A stretch of DNA of 64,000 bases from Dyadobacter jiangsuensis (GCF_003014695.1 NZ_PYAS01000007.1:248001-312000), one strand, 5' to 3'; counted from the stretch's first letter, positions 9,151-19,195 are shown. Program-made: numbers and translations. The notes: generated by a model not told the origin, from the letters alone.

Positions 9151-10311
9151 CTAGTGTCCTTCCTCTTCTTCCGAGTTTTTCAGCTTCGAGAGCAATGCAT
9201 AGGCGCCTTTCAGCACGAATTGAGGACTTTCACTGCCTCCGGACGGCATTTTCACTTCGGTAAAACTATTTTCGGAAATGCCTTTGGTAACCTCCACCAT
9301 GTCGAAACTCCTTTCGCCTTTGGAGTCTTTTACAAAAACATAAGATTTCCCCTCAAAATCGACCACGGCTTCGTCCGGTAAGGCATTCACCGGGTTAGCG
9401 CCGGTTTCGATAATGGCTTTGACGAAATTCTGCGGCAGCAAATCATTGTCTTCTTTTTCGAGATGGCAATGTACCCGCACCGTGCGGTCGTCGTTGATTT
9501 TCTGGTTGATAAGGTAAACTTTGGCCAGATCTTCCTGCCCCGGGTTGTTGCTCACGCGGAACCGCACCAGTTGCCCCAGCTTAACCTTTGGAATATCCTG
9601 CTCAAAAACAGACAGTTCCACATGCAGGTGATCCGTATCCACGATCTCGAACATCACGTCGGTAGGATTCACGTATTTGCCCAGGTTCACGTTCACGACG
9701 GTCACCGAACCTGCAATAGGTGAGCGAATGGACGCAACACTCGTAATACTCCCCTTTTCCAAACCGGCCAGATCCACCCCCGCTGTGCGGACGCGCTCCT
9801 TTAAACCTGCCAGCCTTGCCCGCAGCATTTTCAGCTCCGAAGCAGATTGCTGCAATGCTTTTTGCGCATTCACATTCTCCTTGCTGAGATCGCTCTGGCG
9901 CTGGTATTCCTGCTCGGCAAATTCCAGTTTGCTGCGCGTTTCGAGATAATCCTGCTGAATAGGGATAAAATCGGGGTTTTCGATAACCGCGAGCACTTCT
10001 CCTTTTTGCACCTTCATCCCCTGCAACAGCTCCGATTTGCGGACAAACCCGCCCAGCGGCGCTGAAATACTCACCAGATTTTGCGGCGGAATATCAATTA
10101 CCCCGTTCGCTGTTACCGTCCCGCTCAGTTTCCGGACCGAAAACCCGCCTGTTTCAACGCCCGCGGTTTCATATTGGGCAGCTGTGAGTTCTACGTGATT
10201 GGTTTCCTCCTCGGCATGCTCCGCCGCGTTTTCAGCGGCCCCATTTTCGTTCCCCGGCTTGCAGGCAACTATTCCAAGGAAAAGTACCAGGCCTAATGCT
10301 ATATTTTTCAT
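9151..10311 (-). CDS. RND efflux periplasmic adaptor lipoprotein (CzcB/CusB type)
   Basis: A membrane fusion protein of about 386 residues. A lipoprotein signal with lipobox ending in Cys (GIVACKPG) is followed by barrel-sandwich/lipoyl and coiled-coil hairpin regions (repeated Glu/Gln/Lys heptads around the LEFAEQEYQRQSDLSKENV segment), then beta-barrel and membrane-proximal domains. It links the inner-membrane pump to the outer-membrane factor in heavy-metal efflux. I chose the ATG at 10311, which gives a compact lipoprotein signal; an in-frame ATG at 10335 would overlap the upstream pump gene by 11 bp and is also possible. Metal specificity cannot be read from this protein. Confidence 0.88.
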   Translation of the reverse strand: MKNIALGLVLFLGIVACKPGNENGAAENAAEHAEEETNHVELTAAQYETAGVETGGFSVRKLSGTVTANGVIDIPPQNLVSISAPLGGFVRKSELLQGMKVQKGEVLAVIENPDFIPIQQDYLETRSKLEFAEQEYQRQSDLSKENVNAQKALQQSASELKMLRARLAGLKERVRTAGVDLAGLEKGSITSVASIRSPIAGSVTVVNVNLGKYVNPTDVMFEIVDTDHLHVELSVFEQDIPKVKLGQLVRFRVSNNPGQEDLAKVYLINQKINDDRTVRVHCHLEKEDNDLLPQNFVKAIIETGANPVNALPDEAVVDFEGKSYVFVKDSKGERSFDMVEVTKGISENSFTEVKMPSGGSESPQFVLKGAYALLSKLKNSEEEEGH

Positions 10312-10324
10312 CGATTTATTCAGA

Positions 10325-13300
10325 TTACTGCTCATTTAAAAGATATTCTATTTGGACAACCGACTGATTGTAAACGCTCAGCAAATCGAGCCAGTTGAGG
10401 CGAATGCTCAATGCGCGGTTCCACGCCTGCCCGTATTCGATATACCCGATCTCACCTGATTCATAGGCTTTGGTAGCATTGCTTTGAATGGTACCCGCCA
10501 GCACCAGCGTACTGGCCTCGTACAAGTCGAGGTTTTGCCGGGCTGTTTCCAGGCTTCGGATAGCCTGTTCCAGGTCGCTGCCCAGCCGTAAACGCGCCGT
10601 TTCAACTTCGTTTTTCGCCACCTGCTCTCCTATTTGCGAGGCCTTGATCCTCGCTTTGGACGCACCATTGAAAATCGGCAGCTGCACGCCTACCTGCACG
10701 CCCTGAAAGCGCTTGCCGGAGCCGTAGAAAACTTCACCATTACCCGTGTTCTGGAAGCCCGTGAGCGACTGATTGAAATACCCGATATTAAACTCCGGCA
10801 GCAGGGCGGCCTTTTGCACGGCAGTTTGTCTGCTACCTACTGCCACCTGCTGTACGAGATAGCGCAGATACGGATTGGCGCTCAATGCGGCTGTGTCGGG
10901 AGCGGGTACTGCGAGGCCCCTGCGCATAAGCGAATCGGTTTCGGCTTCGGCCAGCGAGCTGCTGTTTGTCAAAGTCTGCAATGCCCTTTGCAAATTGCGC
11001 AAGTCGCCCTCGTTCCGTATCCGCTGCGCACGGACGTCCCCCAGCTGGCTTTGCGCGGTGGCATATTCCAGTTGATTCGTTTCTCCGGTTTTGAAACGCA
11101 TTTCGGCTGCTTTCACAAATCGTTCGGCACGAAGGAGTTCCGCATCCAGCAGTTTTTGCCGCGATTTGAGCAAAACCTGCTGCTGGTAATTGATTTTAAC
11201 TTCCTTCACCAGTTCCGCTTTGGTAACTTCCATGGCCGCCTTTACCCCATTCACTTCCTCGGACAACAGCGCCTTACGTTTTCCCACGGCCGCCGGATTC
11301 GGCAGGTTTTGGGATAACAGGAAATGGTTATCAAACTTGACGCTGTTGTACTGCCCGCCCATCCAGGCCAAATCCGCTTTACCCGGATCGCCGGCCGTTT
11401 TCATCAGCGCTTGCTGATAGCCTATGCGATACAAATCGCCTTTAATCAACGGATTATGATCCAATGCTTCGTCGACGGCCTGGCGGAGCGTGATCTTTCG
11501 TGCTGGTACTTGCTGAGCGCTCGCGCGATCGGGCAGCAGCATTAGCAGGGCAATAACTGCTGCCGCTGCGGCCATTTTACCACCGCGTCCCGATCCCCAG
11601 CGCCTTTCGACGATCCCGTACCAAACCGGAAGCACCAGCAACGTCAGCAAGGTAGCCGACACCAGCCCGCCGATCACCACGGTCGCAAGCGGGCGCTGCA
11701 CCTCCGCTCCCGCGCTCGATGACAGCGCCATCGGCAAAAACCCGAGTGACGCCACCAGGGCCGTCATCAATACCGGCCGAAGACGCGTATCGGTCCCTTC
11801 GAAAATCACTTTACGTAAATCCTTCTCGCCCGATTTACGAAGCAGGTTAAACTCCGCGATCAGCACGATCCCGTTCAACACTGCCACCCCGAACAATGCG
11901 ATGAAGCCGATCCCGGCCGAAATACTGAATGGCATGTCACGTACCCATAGCGCCAATACACCGCCAACCGCCGAAAACGGAATGGCCGTAAGTACCAGTA
12001 AGCTCTGCCGCAGCGAGTGGAATGTAAAATAGAGCAGTACGAAAATCAGCAACAATGCCACCGGTACGGCTACGGCCAGGCGGCTGTTGGCTTCCTGCAA
12101 ATTCTGGAACTGTCCGCCGTAGGTCACAAAATACCCCGGCGGCAATTTGATCTCCCGATCGATGCGCCCGCGCAGCTCATTCACAATACTTTCCACATCC
12201 CGGCCCCGCACGTTGAATGCGACAGTAATGCGGCGTTTGGCATCCTCCCGCTGGATCTGGTTGGCACCGGCCTGCATTTCGATGTCAGCAATCTGCCCAA
12301 GCGGCACTTGCTGGCCCTCCGCATTGGTAACGAACAGGCCCCGGACGTCATCAATACTCCGGCGATCGGCTTTTTGCAAGCGGACTACGAGGTCGAATCG
12401 CTTCTCGCCTTCATAAACCAGCCCGGCACCCGCACCGGCGAAAGCGGCATTGAGCGTGCGATTCGCGTCGGCGACCGGAATGTGAAACTGCGCCAGTTTG
12501 TCCCGGTCGAAGCGGACGACGATCTGCGGCAGGCCTGTTACGGACTCCACGTAAACATCTTCCGCACCACGCACCGCACCCGCCAGCTTGCCGATACGCG
12601 CAGCCTGACGCGCGAGTTCGTCGAGGTCTTCGCCAAAGATCTTAACGGCAACATCCTGCTTTACACCCGTCATCAACTCATTGAAACGCATCTGGATAGG
12701 CTGCTGAAAACCAAACGTAACCCCGGCAATGGATTCCTTGAGCACCGCCTGCATTTTCTCGGCCAGCTCTTCCCGGTTTTCCGCCTTTTTCCAAAGTGAT
12801 TTTTCTTTCAGGATCACCATCATATCTCCGGCTTCCACGGGCATCGGGTCCGTAGGAATTTCCGAAGAGCCGATTTTACCAACCACTTCCACTATTTCGT
12901 CGGGGAAGTTCTTTTGCAGCACGGCGGCTGCCTTTCGCGTGGCGTCGATCGTTTCGGAAAGTGAACTGCCGGTCAAAACCCGGAGTTCGACCGCGAAATC
13001 ACCTTCATCCAGCTGCGGGATAAACTCTCCCCCCATCCGGGAAAAGAGCCAGAAGCTTCCGCCGAGCAGCCCGACTGCCACCAACGAAACCAGCCATTTT
13101 TTGCGCAGCGAAAAATCCAGCACCGGCAGGTAAATGCGACGAAAAAAGCCGACGATCCGATCGGAGATACCCGGCTTGTATTCGTTTTTCTTGCTCAAAA
13201 ACAGCGCAGACATCATAGGAACGTAAGTTAATGACAGGATAAATGCGCCAAGAATGGCGAAACTAACCGTCTGTGCCATCGGCCGGAACATTTTACCTTC

Positions 13301-14707
13301 GATTCCGACCAGCGCCAATATCGGCAGGTAGACTATCAGGATGATCATCTCCCCGAACGCGGCCGAATTCCGGATTTTGGAAGCCGATTCGTACACTTCG
13401 CGGTCCATTTCGTCCTGCGTGAGACGGTGCGTGTAACGTTTGGAAACGATGTGGTGCAGGGTGGCTTCTACGATAATGACCGCACCGTCGACGATCAGCC
13501 CGAAATCGATCGCTCCCAGGCTCATCAGGTTCCCCGAAACGCCGAAAAGGTTCATCATACTGACGGCGAAAAGCATCGCGAGCGGTATTACCGAGGCTAC
13601 TACAAGTCCGGCCCGCATGTTTCCCAGCAATAGTATCAGCACAAAAATGACGATCAGCGCACCTTCGATCAGGTTTTTCGAAACTGTACCTATTGCATTG
13701 TTGACCAGCTTGGTACGATCCAAAAACGGCTCAATCACCACACCCTCGGGCAAGCTCTTGCGGATCTGTGCAATGCGCTCTTTCACATTACCGATCACTT
13801 CCGACGAATTGGCACCTTTGAGCATCAATACCAGCCCTCCTACCACTTCGCCCTCGTCGTTGCGCGTCATGGCGCCATACCGCACGGCGCTGCCGAAACC
13901 TACCTCTGCAATGTCGCGAATGAGTACCGGCAGGCCTGTCTCAGTTTCTCCGACCTGGATTTTGCGAATATCGTCCAGGGAACCTACCAAGCCTTCGCTC
14001 CGGATAAAGTAGGCATTAGGCTTTTTGTCAATGTACGCGCCGCCGGTGTTCTGGTTATTTTGCTCCAATGCTTCGAAAATGCGGGCAATGGAAATTCCCG
14101 CGCTCCGGATCCTCAACGGATCGACAGCGATTTCATATTGTTTCAGAAAACCACCAAAACTGCTTACATCCGCTACTCCGGAAGTACCCAGCAGCTGCCG
14201 CCGCACGATCCAATCCTGAATGCTGCGCAGCTCCATAGGTGAGTATTTGTTTTCAAAACCCGGTTTGGTGTGCAAAACATATTGGTAGATTTCCCCCAAA
14301 CCTGTGGTAACCGGCGCCAGACTGGGCGTTCCCGAGCCAGGCGGAATCTGTTCCACCGCACTGTGCAGCCGCTCCGATACCTGTGCACGTGCCCAGTAAA
14401 CGTCCACATCATCTTCAAAAACAATGGTCACTACCGACAGTCCGAAACGCGAGATTGAACGGATTTCTTCGGTATGCGGGATGGTCGCCATCACCGTTTC
14501 GACAGGAAAAGTAACCAGCCGCTCCACCTCCTGGGCAGCCAGCGACGGGCTTGTGGTGATGATCTGCACCTGATTATTGGTAATATCGGGCACCGCATCG
14601 ATGGGCAACCGGGTGAGGGAGTAAGCCCCCCAGACCACCAGTGCAAGCGTGAATATTCCGACCACCAGCTTATTGTGGATCGAAAAATGAATGATTTTAT
14701 CTAACAT
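10325..14707 (-). CDS. CzcA-type heavy-metal RND pump fused to a TolC-like outer-membrane factor
   Basis: A 1,460-residue protein. Residues ~1-1045 are an RND permease with 12 predicted membrane segments and the HME-RND proton-relay signature DFGLIVDGAVIIVE in TM4, the form associated with divalent Zn/Co/Cd export. After a hydrophobic linker (~1045-1065, AAVIALLMLLPDRASAQ, resembling a signal peptide), residues ~1070-1460 form an outer-membrane efflux (CzcC/TolC) domain with long coiled-coil helices. In most phyla these are separate proteins. The fusion recurs in Bacteroidota, and cleavage at the internal signal would release the OMF. I do not see the methionine ladder expected of copper-specific CusA. 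It is transcribed with the adaptor, after the small Cys-rich gene. Confidence 0.9.
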   Translation of the reverse strand: MLDKIIHFSIHNKLVVGIFTLALVVWGAYSLTRLPIDAVPDITNNQVQIITTSPSLAAQEVERLVTFPVETVMATIPHTEEIRSISRFGLSVVTIVFEDDVDVYWARAQVSERLHSAVEQIPPGSGTPSLAPVTTGLGEIYQYVLHTKPGFENKYSPMELRSIQDWIVRRQLLGTSGVADVSSFGGFLKQYEIAVDPLRIRSAGISIARIFEALEQNNQNTGGAYIDKKPNAYFIRSEGLVGSLDDIRKIQVGETETGLPVLIRDIAEVGFGSAVRYGAMTRNDEGEVVGGLVLMLKGANSSEVIGNVKERIAQIRKSLPEGVVIEPFLDRTKLVNNAIGTVSKNLIEGALIVIFVLILLLGNMRAGLVVASVIPLAMLFAVSMMNLFGVSGNLMSLGAIDFGLIVDGAVIIVEATLHHIVSKRYTHRLTQDEMDREVYESASKIRNSAAFGEMIILIVYLPILALVGIEGKMFRPMAQTVSFAILGAFILSLTYVPMMSALFLSKKNEYKPGISDRIVGFFRRIYLPVLDFSLRKKWLVSLVAVGLLGGSFWLFSRMGGEFIPQLDEGDFAVELRVLTGSSLSETIDATRKAAAVLQKNFPDEIVEVVGKIGSSEIPTDPMPVEAGDMMVILKEKSLWKKAENREELAEKMQAVLKESIAGVTFGFQQPIQMRFNELMTGVKQDVAVKIFGEDLDELARQAARIGKLAGAVRGAEDVYVESVTGLPQIVVRFDRDKLAQFHIPVADANRTLNAAFAGAGAGLVYEGEKRFDLVVRLQKADRRSIDDVRGLFVTNAEGQQVPLGQIADIEMQAGANQIQREDAKRRITVAFNVRGRDVESIVNELRGRIDREIKLPPGYFVTYGGQFQNLQEANSRLAVAVPVALLLIFVLLYFTFHSLRQSLLVLTAIPFSAVGGVLALWVRDMPFSISAGIGFIALFGVAVLNGIVLIAEFNLLRKSGEKDLRKVIFEGTDTRLRPVLMTALVASLGFLPMALSSSAGAEVQRPLATVVIGGLVSATLLTLLVLPVWYGIVERRWGSGRGGKMAAAAAVIALLMLLPDRASAQQVPARKITLRQAVDEALDHNPLIKGDLYRIGYQQALMKTAGDPGKADLAWMGGQYNSVKFDNHFLLSQNLPNPAAVGKRKALLSEEVNGVKAAMEVTKAELVKEVKINYQQQVLLKSRQKLLDAELLRAERFVKAAEMRFKTGETNQLEYATAQSQLGDVRAQRIRNEGDLRNLQRALQTLTNSSSLAEAETDSLMRRGLAVPAPDTAALSANPYLRYLVQQVAVGSRQTAVQKAALLPEFNIGYFNQSLTGFQNTGNGEVFYGSGKRFQGVQVGVQLPIFNGASKARIKASQIGEQVAKNEVETARLRLGSDLEQAIRSLETARQNLDLYEASTLVLAGTIQSNATKAYESGEIGYIEYGQAWNRALSIRLNWLDLLSVYNQSVVQIEYLLNEQ

Positions 14708-14804
14708 TTTTGATTTAAAAAGAATGGATATACCGCGTTACACCGGATGCTTGACTGCACCTGGTGAACGACTTGTCCGATAAATTGCCCATAACGGGCG
14801 CGGA

Positions 14805-15143
14805 TTATACCCTGTGCTTCGGCGGTTGCCAGATCCCGGCCATGTCGCCGGTGTACAGAATTTGGAGATAGGAGAAACCTGCCGGCGGTATCAGCCGGGA
14901 CACGGCATTTTCGGGCAGGGCGGCGACGGTGGCGCTGATCGTCACGCTCGCGCAGCATGCGCATATGCAAAAAGGCGAACACAGGTCTATCGCCTCCTGA
15001 TGCGCGCCTGCGGCAGACGCCACTTCGGTCGCAACGGCTTTCGTACCGTTGCCATCGTGCAGCGGCCGAGCCTCGTCCCCGCAAGGAATGCAGGAGAGCG
15101 CGAGCACGTAAAACGCCAACAGATATGCAACGATGACCTTCAT
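14805..15143 (-). CDS. Small secreted Cys-rich protein of the efflux operon (DUF6660-like)
   Basis: A 112-residue protein with a hydrophobic N-terminus (1-17) and a central Cys cluster, CSPFCICACC, after an earlier CIPC. It resembles the small Cys-rich proteins (DUF6660 in my recollection) placed just ahead of CzcA-type pumps in Bacteroidota. Export plus clustered cysteines suggest periplasmic metal capture or sensing; this is inference from position and composition. It is 97 bp upstream of the pump gene on the same strand and is probably the first gene of the operon. Confidence 0.7.
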   Translation of the reverse strand: MKVIVAYLLAFYVLALSCIPCGDEARPLHDGNGTKAVATEVASAAGAHQEAIDLCSPFCICACCASVTISATVAALPENAVSRLIPPAGFSYLQILYTGDMAGIWQPPKHRV

Positions 15144-15350
15144 GCATCAAAAGTAGGTGAAATGCGGATGCAACAGGTAGGCAAAAACAAATTCACGACA
15201 AGTAAGTAACGTATTACCGTTAATCAGCCGTTAATACCGATGGTAATTTAGTTACTGAAAATATAACATTGCCGGGATCACAACCTATTTGCTTTTTTCT
15301 AAATTTGAAGCCATTCCATTTAGTAACCAATCGCAAAAACCATCAACACA

Positions 15351-15722
15351 ATGAAAGTAAAGTATTTGCTAACCATGATCCTGGCTGTTACAATCTTTGC
15401 CGTAACTGCCAAAAACCTTAAAACAGCCAACGATCTTATCGGAACCTGGAAATATACGGTTTCCAACGTACCGCCCGAGTACGAAACCGGCTTCATGACG
15501 TTCGAACAAAAAGACGACAAAACCACCGGTTACCTCGGCCAGCAGGAACGTATGGAAATGAAGGAGCTGACCGTCGACCAGGGTAAAGTAACCTTCAAAC
15601 TCGACTTCCAGGGCGGCATCCTCACCGTGACTATGACGCAGGACGGCGAGAAGCTGAGCGGCACAATCGTCTCGCAAGACGGCGAATTCCCGATCACGGC
15701 TACCAAAGAGCCCGCGAAATAG
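15351..15722 (+). CDS. Small secreted lipocalin-like beta-barrel protein, function unknown
   Basis: A 123-residue protein with a signal peptide (1-20) and the LIGTWKYTV start that opens many small Bacteroidota lipocalin-like barrels. The rest is alternating beta-strands with no cysteines or catalytic signature. A -7-like element TAAATTTG lies at 15300-15307, about 44 bp before the ATG, but no good -33 box sits at the right distance. A strong hairpin terminator follows at once. It is shared with the convergent lipoprotein gene at 15784, also of the lipocalin-like type. Confidence 0.75.
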   Translation: MKVKYLLTMILAVTIFAVTAKNLKTANDLIGTWKYTVSNVPPEYETGFMTFEQKDDKTTGYLGQQERMEMKELTVDQGKVTFKLDFQGGILTVTMTQDGEKLSGTIVSQDGEFPITATKEPAK

Positions 15723-15740
15723 CAGTTTGGCAAATCATTC

Positions 15741-15775
15741 AAAAAGCCGGAAGCATCACTGCTTCCGGCTTTTTA
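15741..15775. terminator. Strong bidirectional rho-independent terminator
   Basis: AAAAGCCGGAAGCA pairs perfectly with TGCTTCCGGCTTTT around a four-base loop (TCAC), with A- and T-tracts on both flanks. It lies between convergent stop codons and can terminate both genes. Confidence 0.92.
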
Positions 15776-15783
15776 TTTCAATA

Positions 15784-16251
15784 CTACTTCACCCGGACGT
15801 ACTTCTCGATATTCAATCGCTCCACACCAGCCGATTCTACCTTTTCGACGCCGCGCTGCACCAGCGTATCGTTTTGAATCGAAATCGTGAAGTGAAACTC
15901 GTTCCCCTCCCAATCGCGCGCGGTGCAATATTCCAGTTTTTCGGTGTAGGCACTGTCTTTCAAGGTGTATGCGCCGCCACCCGCGGAAAAGCTTGCGGTA
16001 GAATCCTTGCCTTTATTCAAATCATGCTGCAAAAAGGCGAAATGGCTGCCGTTGATCACCTTAATGAAGGAAACCTTCTGCGTATAATCGGTTACTGTGG
16101 TGTCACCCTTCTCGATCAATGTACCGCTCAGGAGTTTCCACGTACCTTCGAGTGCGTTGGGAGTTTCTTTGGCGCCTTGTTGGGTTTCCGGGGTTCCACA
16201 GGCCGTCAGCATCGAAGCGGCCAGGAGCATTGCGGAGAAATGTCTTTTCAT
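15784..16251 (-). CDS. Lipocalin-like lipoprotein, function unknown
   Basis: A 155-residue predicted lipoprotein with lipobox LTAC (Cys18) and a domain opening LEGTWKLLSG, as in small Bacteroidota lipocalin-like lipoproteins. No catalytic motif is visible. It faces the unrelated but similarly folded small protein at 15351 across a shared terminator. It is followed upstream by the SDR gene after an 84-bp gap on the same strand, so co-transcription with the SDR is possible but not shown. Confidence 0.75.
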   Translation of the reverse strand: MKRHFSAMLLAASMLTACGTPETQQGAKETPNALEGTWKLLSGTLIEKGDTTVTDYTQKVSFIKVINGSHFAFLQHDLNKGKDSTASFSAGGGAYTLKDSAYTEKLEYCTARDWEGNEFHFTISIQNDTLVQRGVEKVESAGVERLNIEKYVRVK

Positions 16252-16335
16252 AACTGGTTAAATTGTTAAGGGTTCTTGATGTAAGTACTAAATGAATCGC
16301 CCAAAATCTATAAAAACCAGCTATTTTCATAACAT

Positions 16336-17247
16336 TCACGGATTGTTAGCCGGATAAACAACTTTTGCAGCATCCTCAGCCCAGTGCCATAGCTGCTCTG
16401 CCGTGGCTTTATCCATCGCGTGCGGCTCGAGGCCCAGTTTACCCGGATAACCCCGGTATCCGCCTGGCTCATCCGGACTATAAAAATCACCTCCGCTAAC
16501 ATCATCAGCCACAGCCGCGTACAACGACGGCAATGCACCCTGCCACGGATCCATCAACGCGCCGATACGGTCGATCGCCGCATTGTATTCGCTCTCACTC
16601 ATAAAGCGCGAAAGGTCCGTCTTGTTGGCCCCCGGCTGCGCAGCAACTGAAATCACCTGATCGCCCGCCGCCTCTATCCGACGCTGCAACTGCACCGCGA
16701 AAAGGACATTCGCCAGCTTGCTTTGGCAATATTCCCGAAATGCATCATAGGAATGCTCCGAACGCAGGTTCAAGAAATCGATTTGTCCACGCAGGTACGC
16801 CATGCTGCTCACGGTAACAATGCGCGAACCGGGCGTGGCGTTCAAGAGCGGATACAAATGACCCGTCAATGCATAATGCCCCAGAAAATTCACCCCGAAT
16901 TGCAGCTCGAAACCGTCGTCGGTTTGGGAAGCGGGCGGCGTCATCACGCCTGCGTTGTTGATCAGGATGTCGAGCTTGTTGTGTTTTTGGATAAATGCAT
17001 AAGCAAAATCGTGCACTGCTTGCAGGTTAGCGAGATTCAGAATGGCGGTTTCCAGGCTTCCCGTGCCTCCATGCACACGCAAACGCGCTTCCGCATCCTT
17101 TGCGTTGCGCTCGCTCCTGCACGCAAGCACGACGTGTGCGCCAGCTTCGAAAAGTGCTAATGCGGTTTCATACCCTATTCCGGTGTTTGCCCCGGTTACG
17201 ATCGCCGTCTTGCCAGTCTGATCGCCGATGTTCTTTTTTGTCCACAT
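16336..17247 (-). CDS. Short-chain dehydrogenase/reductase
   Basis: A 303-residue classical SDR. The Rossmann motif TGANTGIGYE near residue 18, the NNAGVM motif, the catalytic Ser in VSSMAY and the YCQSK pair (YxxxK) are all present. The order and length resemble the retinol-dehydrogenase/WW-oxidoreductase-like branch that reduces carbonyls with NADPH. Substrate unknown. The AraC-family gene lies 79 bp upstream on the same strand, a frequent arrangement in which the regulator controls the oxidoreductase. Confidence 0.9.
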   Translation of the reverse strand: MWTKKNIGDQTGKTAIVTGANTGIGYETALALFEAGAHVVLACRSERNAKDAEARLRVHGGTGSLETAILNLANLQAVHDFAYAFIQKHNKLDILINNAGVMTPPASQTDDGFELQFGVNFLGHYALTGHLYPLLNATPGSRIVTVSSMAYLRGQIDFLNLRSEHSYDAFREYCQSKLANVLFAVQLQRRIEAAGDQVISVAAQPGANKTDLSRFMSESEYNAAIDRIGALMDPWQGALPSLYAAVADDVSGGDFYSPDEPGGYRGYPGKLGLEPHAMDKATAEQLWHWAEDAAKVVYPANNP

Positions 17248-17326
17248 AATACGAATGATTAATGGGACAAAATTCAGGAAAAGCTGCCGGTGACAGCTAC
17301 TATTTCGAAGTCAAAACCTACAAAAA

Positions 17327-18232
17327 TCAATCCACATCTACCTGCCGAAACTGCCGGGGCGTCATACCGGCCGCATTCCTGAAAAAGCTGGAAAAGTGGT
17401 TGGGCTCCTCGAAGCCGAGTCCCCAGGCGATTTCGTTGACCGTCCAGTTGGTACTTTTCAGGAGTATCCGCGCCTCCTGCGCAATGCGCTCACTGATGAG
17501 CTGTGAAGTAGTTTGCCCGGTGGTTTCCTTCAATGCCTTATTGAGGTGATTGACGTGAATATTAAGTTGTTTTGCAAACGCCGAGGGAGAATTCAGCCGG
17601 ATCACCTGATTACTCAGCTCGATCGGGAACTGCCTTTCCAGCAGCTCGGCGAACAAAGCGGTAATGCGTTCGGCTGCATTTGATCCGGCCTGCTGTTGGC
17701 CGGCAGCGGGAACCATCTTCTGGGCGCTGTGTACGAGTTCCATTAGCATTGTCCGCAGGAAGTCGTATTTAAATGCATAATCCCCATTTAGCTCTGCCAA
17801 CATCTTCTCATACAATTCATTAAAAAACAAAACGTCGTCGGCCCTAAGATTAACCACTGCCGCATCCGCCGACTGAAACACCGGATAGTCTTTTACACTC
17901 GCGAACCGACTGAAAAACGCTTCCGTAAAAATGCAAACGTACCCACTCTGCTGCTCATCCATTCGCTCCCAGTGATAGGGGATCAACGGATTTGTAAAAA
18001 CCAATGCCGAGCCCGTCACCTCAATGCTTTGATCGGCATAATGGATCCTGCTATGCCCGTTCACCAAGCTCACTTTGAAGAAATTCCTTCTGCTGTACGT
18101 TGCCGGCCTGTCCCGGGAAATCATCAGATCCTCAACCTTGAAAATATTAAAATGCCCCACCCCGCTCTCCCCACTCTCCGGCGCGCGGTTGATATGCTTG
18201 TAAAATGATTTGAGTTCGAGGAATAATGACAT
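17327..18232 (-). CDS. AraC-family transcriptional regulator
   Basis: A 301-residue regulator with an N-terminal AraC-binding cupin-like region (about 30-160) and a C-terminal double helix-turn-helix ending EEPNHFSSFFRNAAGMTPRQ. It is probably a ligand-responsive activator of the SDR gene directly downstream. The divergent 211-bp gap to the next gene holds no repeat or clear promoter that I can name. Confidence 0.9.
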   Translation of the reverse strand: MSLFLELKSFYKHINRAPESGESGVGHFNIFKVEDLMISRDRPATYSRRNFFKVSLVNGHSRIHYADQSIEVTGSALVFTNPLIPYHWERMDEQQSGYVCIFTEAFFSRFASVKDYPVFQSADAAVVNLRADDVLFFNELYEKMLAELNGDYAFKYDFLRTMLMELVHSAQKMVPAAGQQQAGSNAAERITALFAELLERQFPIELSNQVIRLNSPSAFAKQLNIHVNHLNKALKETTGQTTSQLISERIAQEARILLKSTNWTVNEIAWGLGFEEPNHFSSFFRNAAGMTPRQFRQVDVD

Positions 18233-18443
18233 AGGTTAAAGATACGAAAATCAAAGCATACTAAACTTCTTTTCATGCAGATCACAGAAGTAATTAGGGT
18301 TGTAATACCTACAAAGCTCGACCACCTTCCGCTCAATAACCATACCCTACCGCCCATTCATTCCGTACGATCACTATCATCGAAAGAGCATTGTTTTGCA
18401 GCCAGTTAAAATCAATTTTTTCACGTAAATCAATTTTCAAAAA

Positions 18444-19175
18444 ATGACTTTAATTCAAAAATTACCATTGGGATTGGCGCTTGCTGCTTGCATGATGATG
18501 AGTAGCTGTTCGCAGGAGGATGCGGCGGAGCCGGAAAAGGAAAAGACAAGTAACGGTTTTAGTTCGGCTCATGGAATATCTACTGTTCCCATATTTCCAA
18601 GCACATTCGGAAGCAAGGGAAGTAACTCTTTACCAACCGGTTGGCTTGATTACAACAACCCCGTCCCCTACGATCCCGCAGGGCACGCGATTGGTACTTC
18701 TTCCCTAACCTATTTATGGGGCGATCCATCCAAGCCATGGCTGAAACCATTGCCCCAGCCAACACCCAACGCGGCAAGTATATTAACATTCACGCTGCAG
18801 AAAAACTTCACTGTTGCAAATGGAACCCAATCAAAAGTATACACGACTATTAAGAACCTAATTCCCGGAAAAAAATATTCCATTAAGCTCTATGGAGCGA
18901 CCACCATTGCTTCTCTAAATGGAAATACTACGCAGTATGGTAGAGCCATCGATATTTTTTTCGACAACACAACTAATCCCAGTCACACAAAAATTGATTT
19001 GGACAAAAAAGAGGCGGAGTGGGTAAGTACAACAATATTTTTCGAACCTACAAAGGACGAAGTCCGAGTCTTTATTAGCCCTATTGGCGATAGTAAATAC
19101 AATCAATCGCATCCTAAATTCTACCATTATTCGCATATATATGTGGATGAAAACTCGCTTAAACAGTTGTTGTAG
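18444..19175 (+). CDS. Secreted lipoprotein of unknown function
   Basis: A 243-residue lipoprotein: signal with lipobox SSC (Cys22), an acidic/lysine linker, then a beta-rich domain with a strongly Asn/Thr/Lys-biased composition (about 120-240). The fold suggests a carbohydrate-binding or galactose-binding-like sandwich, but I do not recognise the family. Its codons are more AT-rich than the neighbouring genes, a possible sign of recent acquisition. It is monocistronic, ending at a strong hairpin. Confidence 0.75.
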   Translation: MTLIQKLPLGLALAACMMMSSCSQEDAAEPEKEKTSNGFSSAHGISTVPIFPSTFGSKGSNSLPTGWLDYNNPVPYDPAGHAIGTSSLTYLWGDPSKPWLKPLPQPTPNAASILTFTLQKNFTVANGTQSKVYTTIKNLIPGKKYSIKLYGATTIASLNGNTTQYGRAIDIFFDNTTNPSHTKIDLDKKEAEWVSTTIFFEPTKDEVRVFISPIGDSKYNQSHPKFYHYSHIYVDENSLKQLL

Positions 19176-19195
19176 CAAATCTGATATCAGATAGT

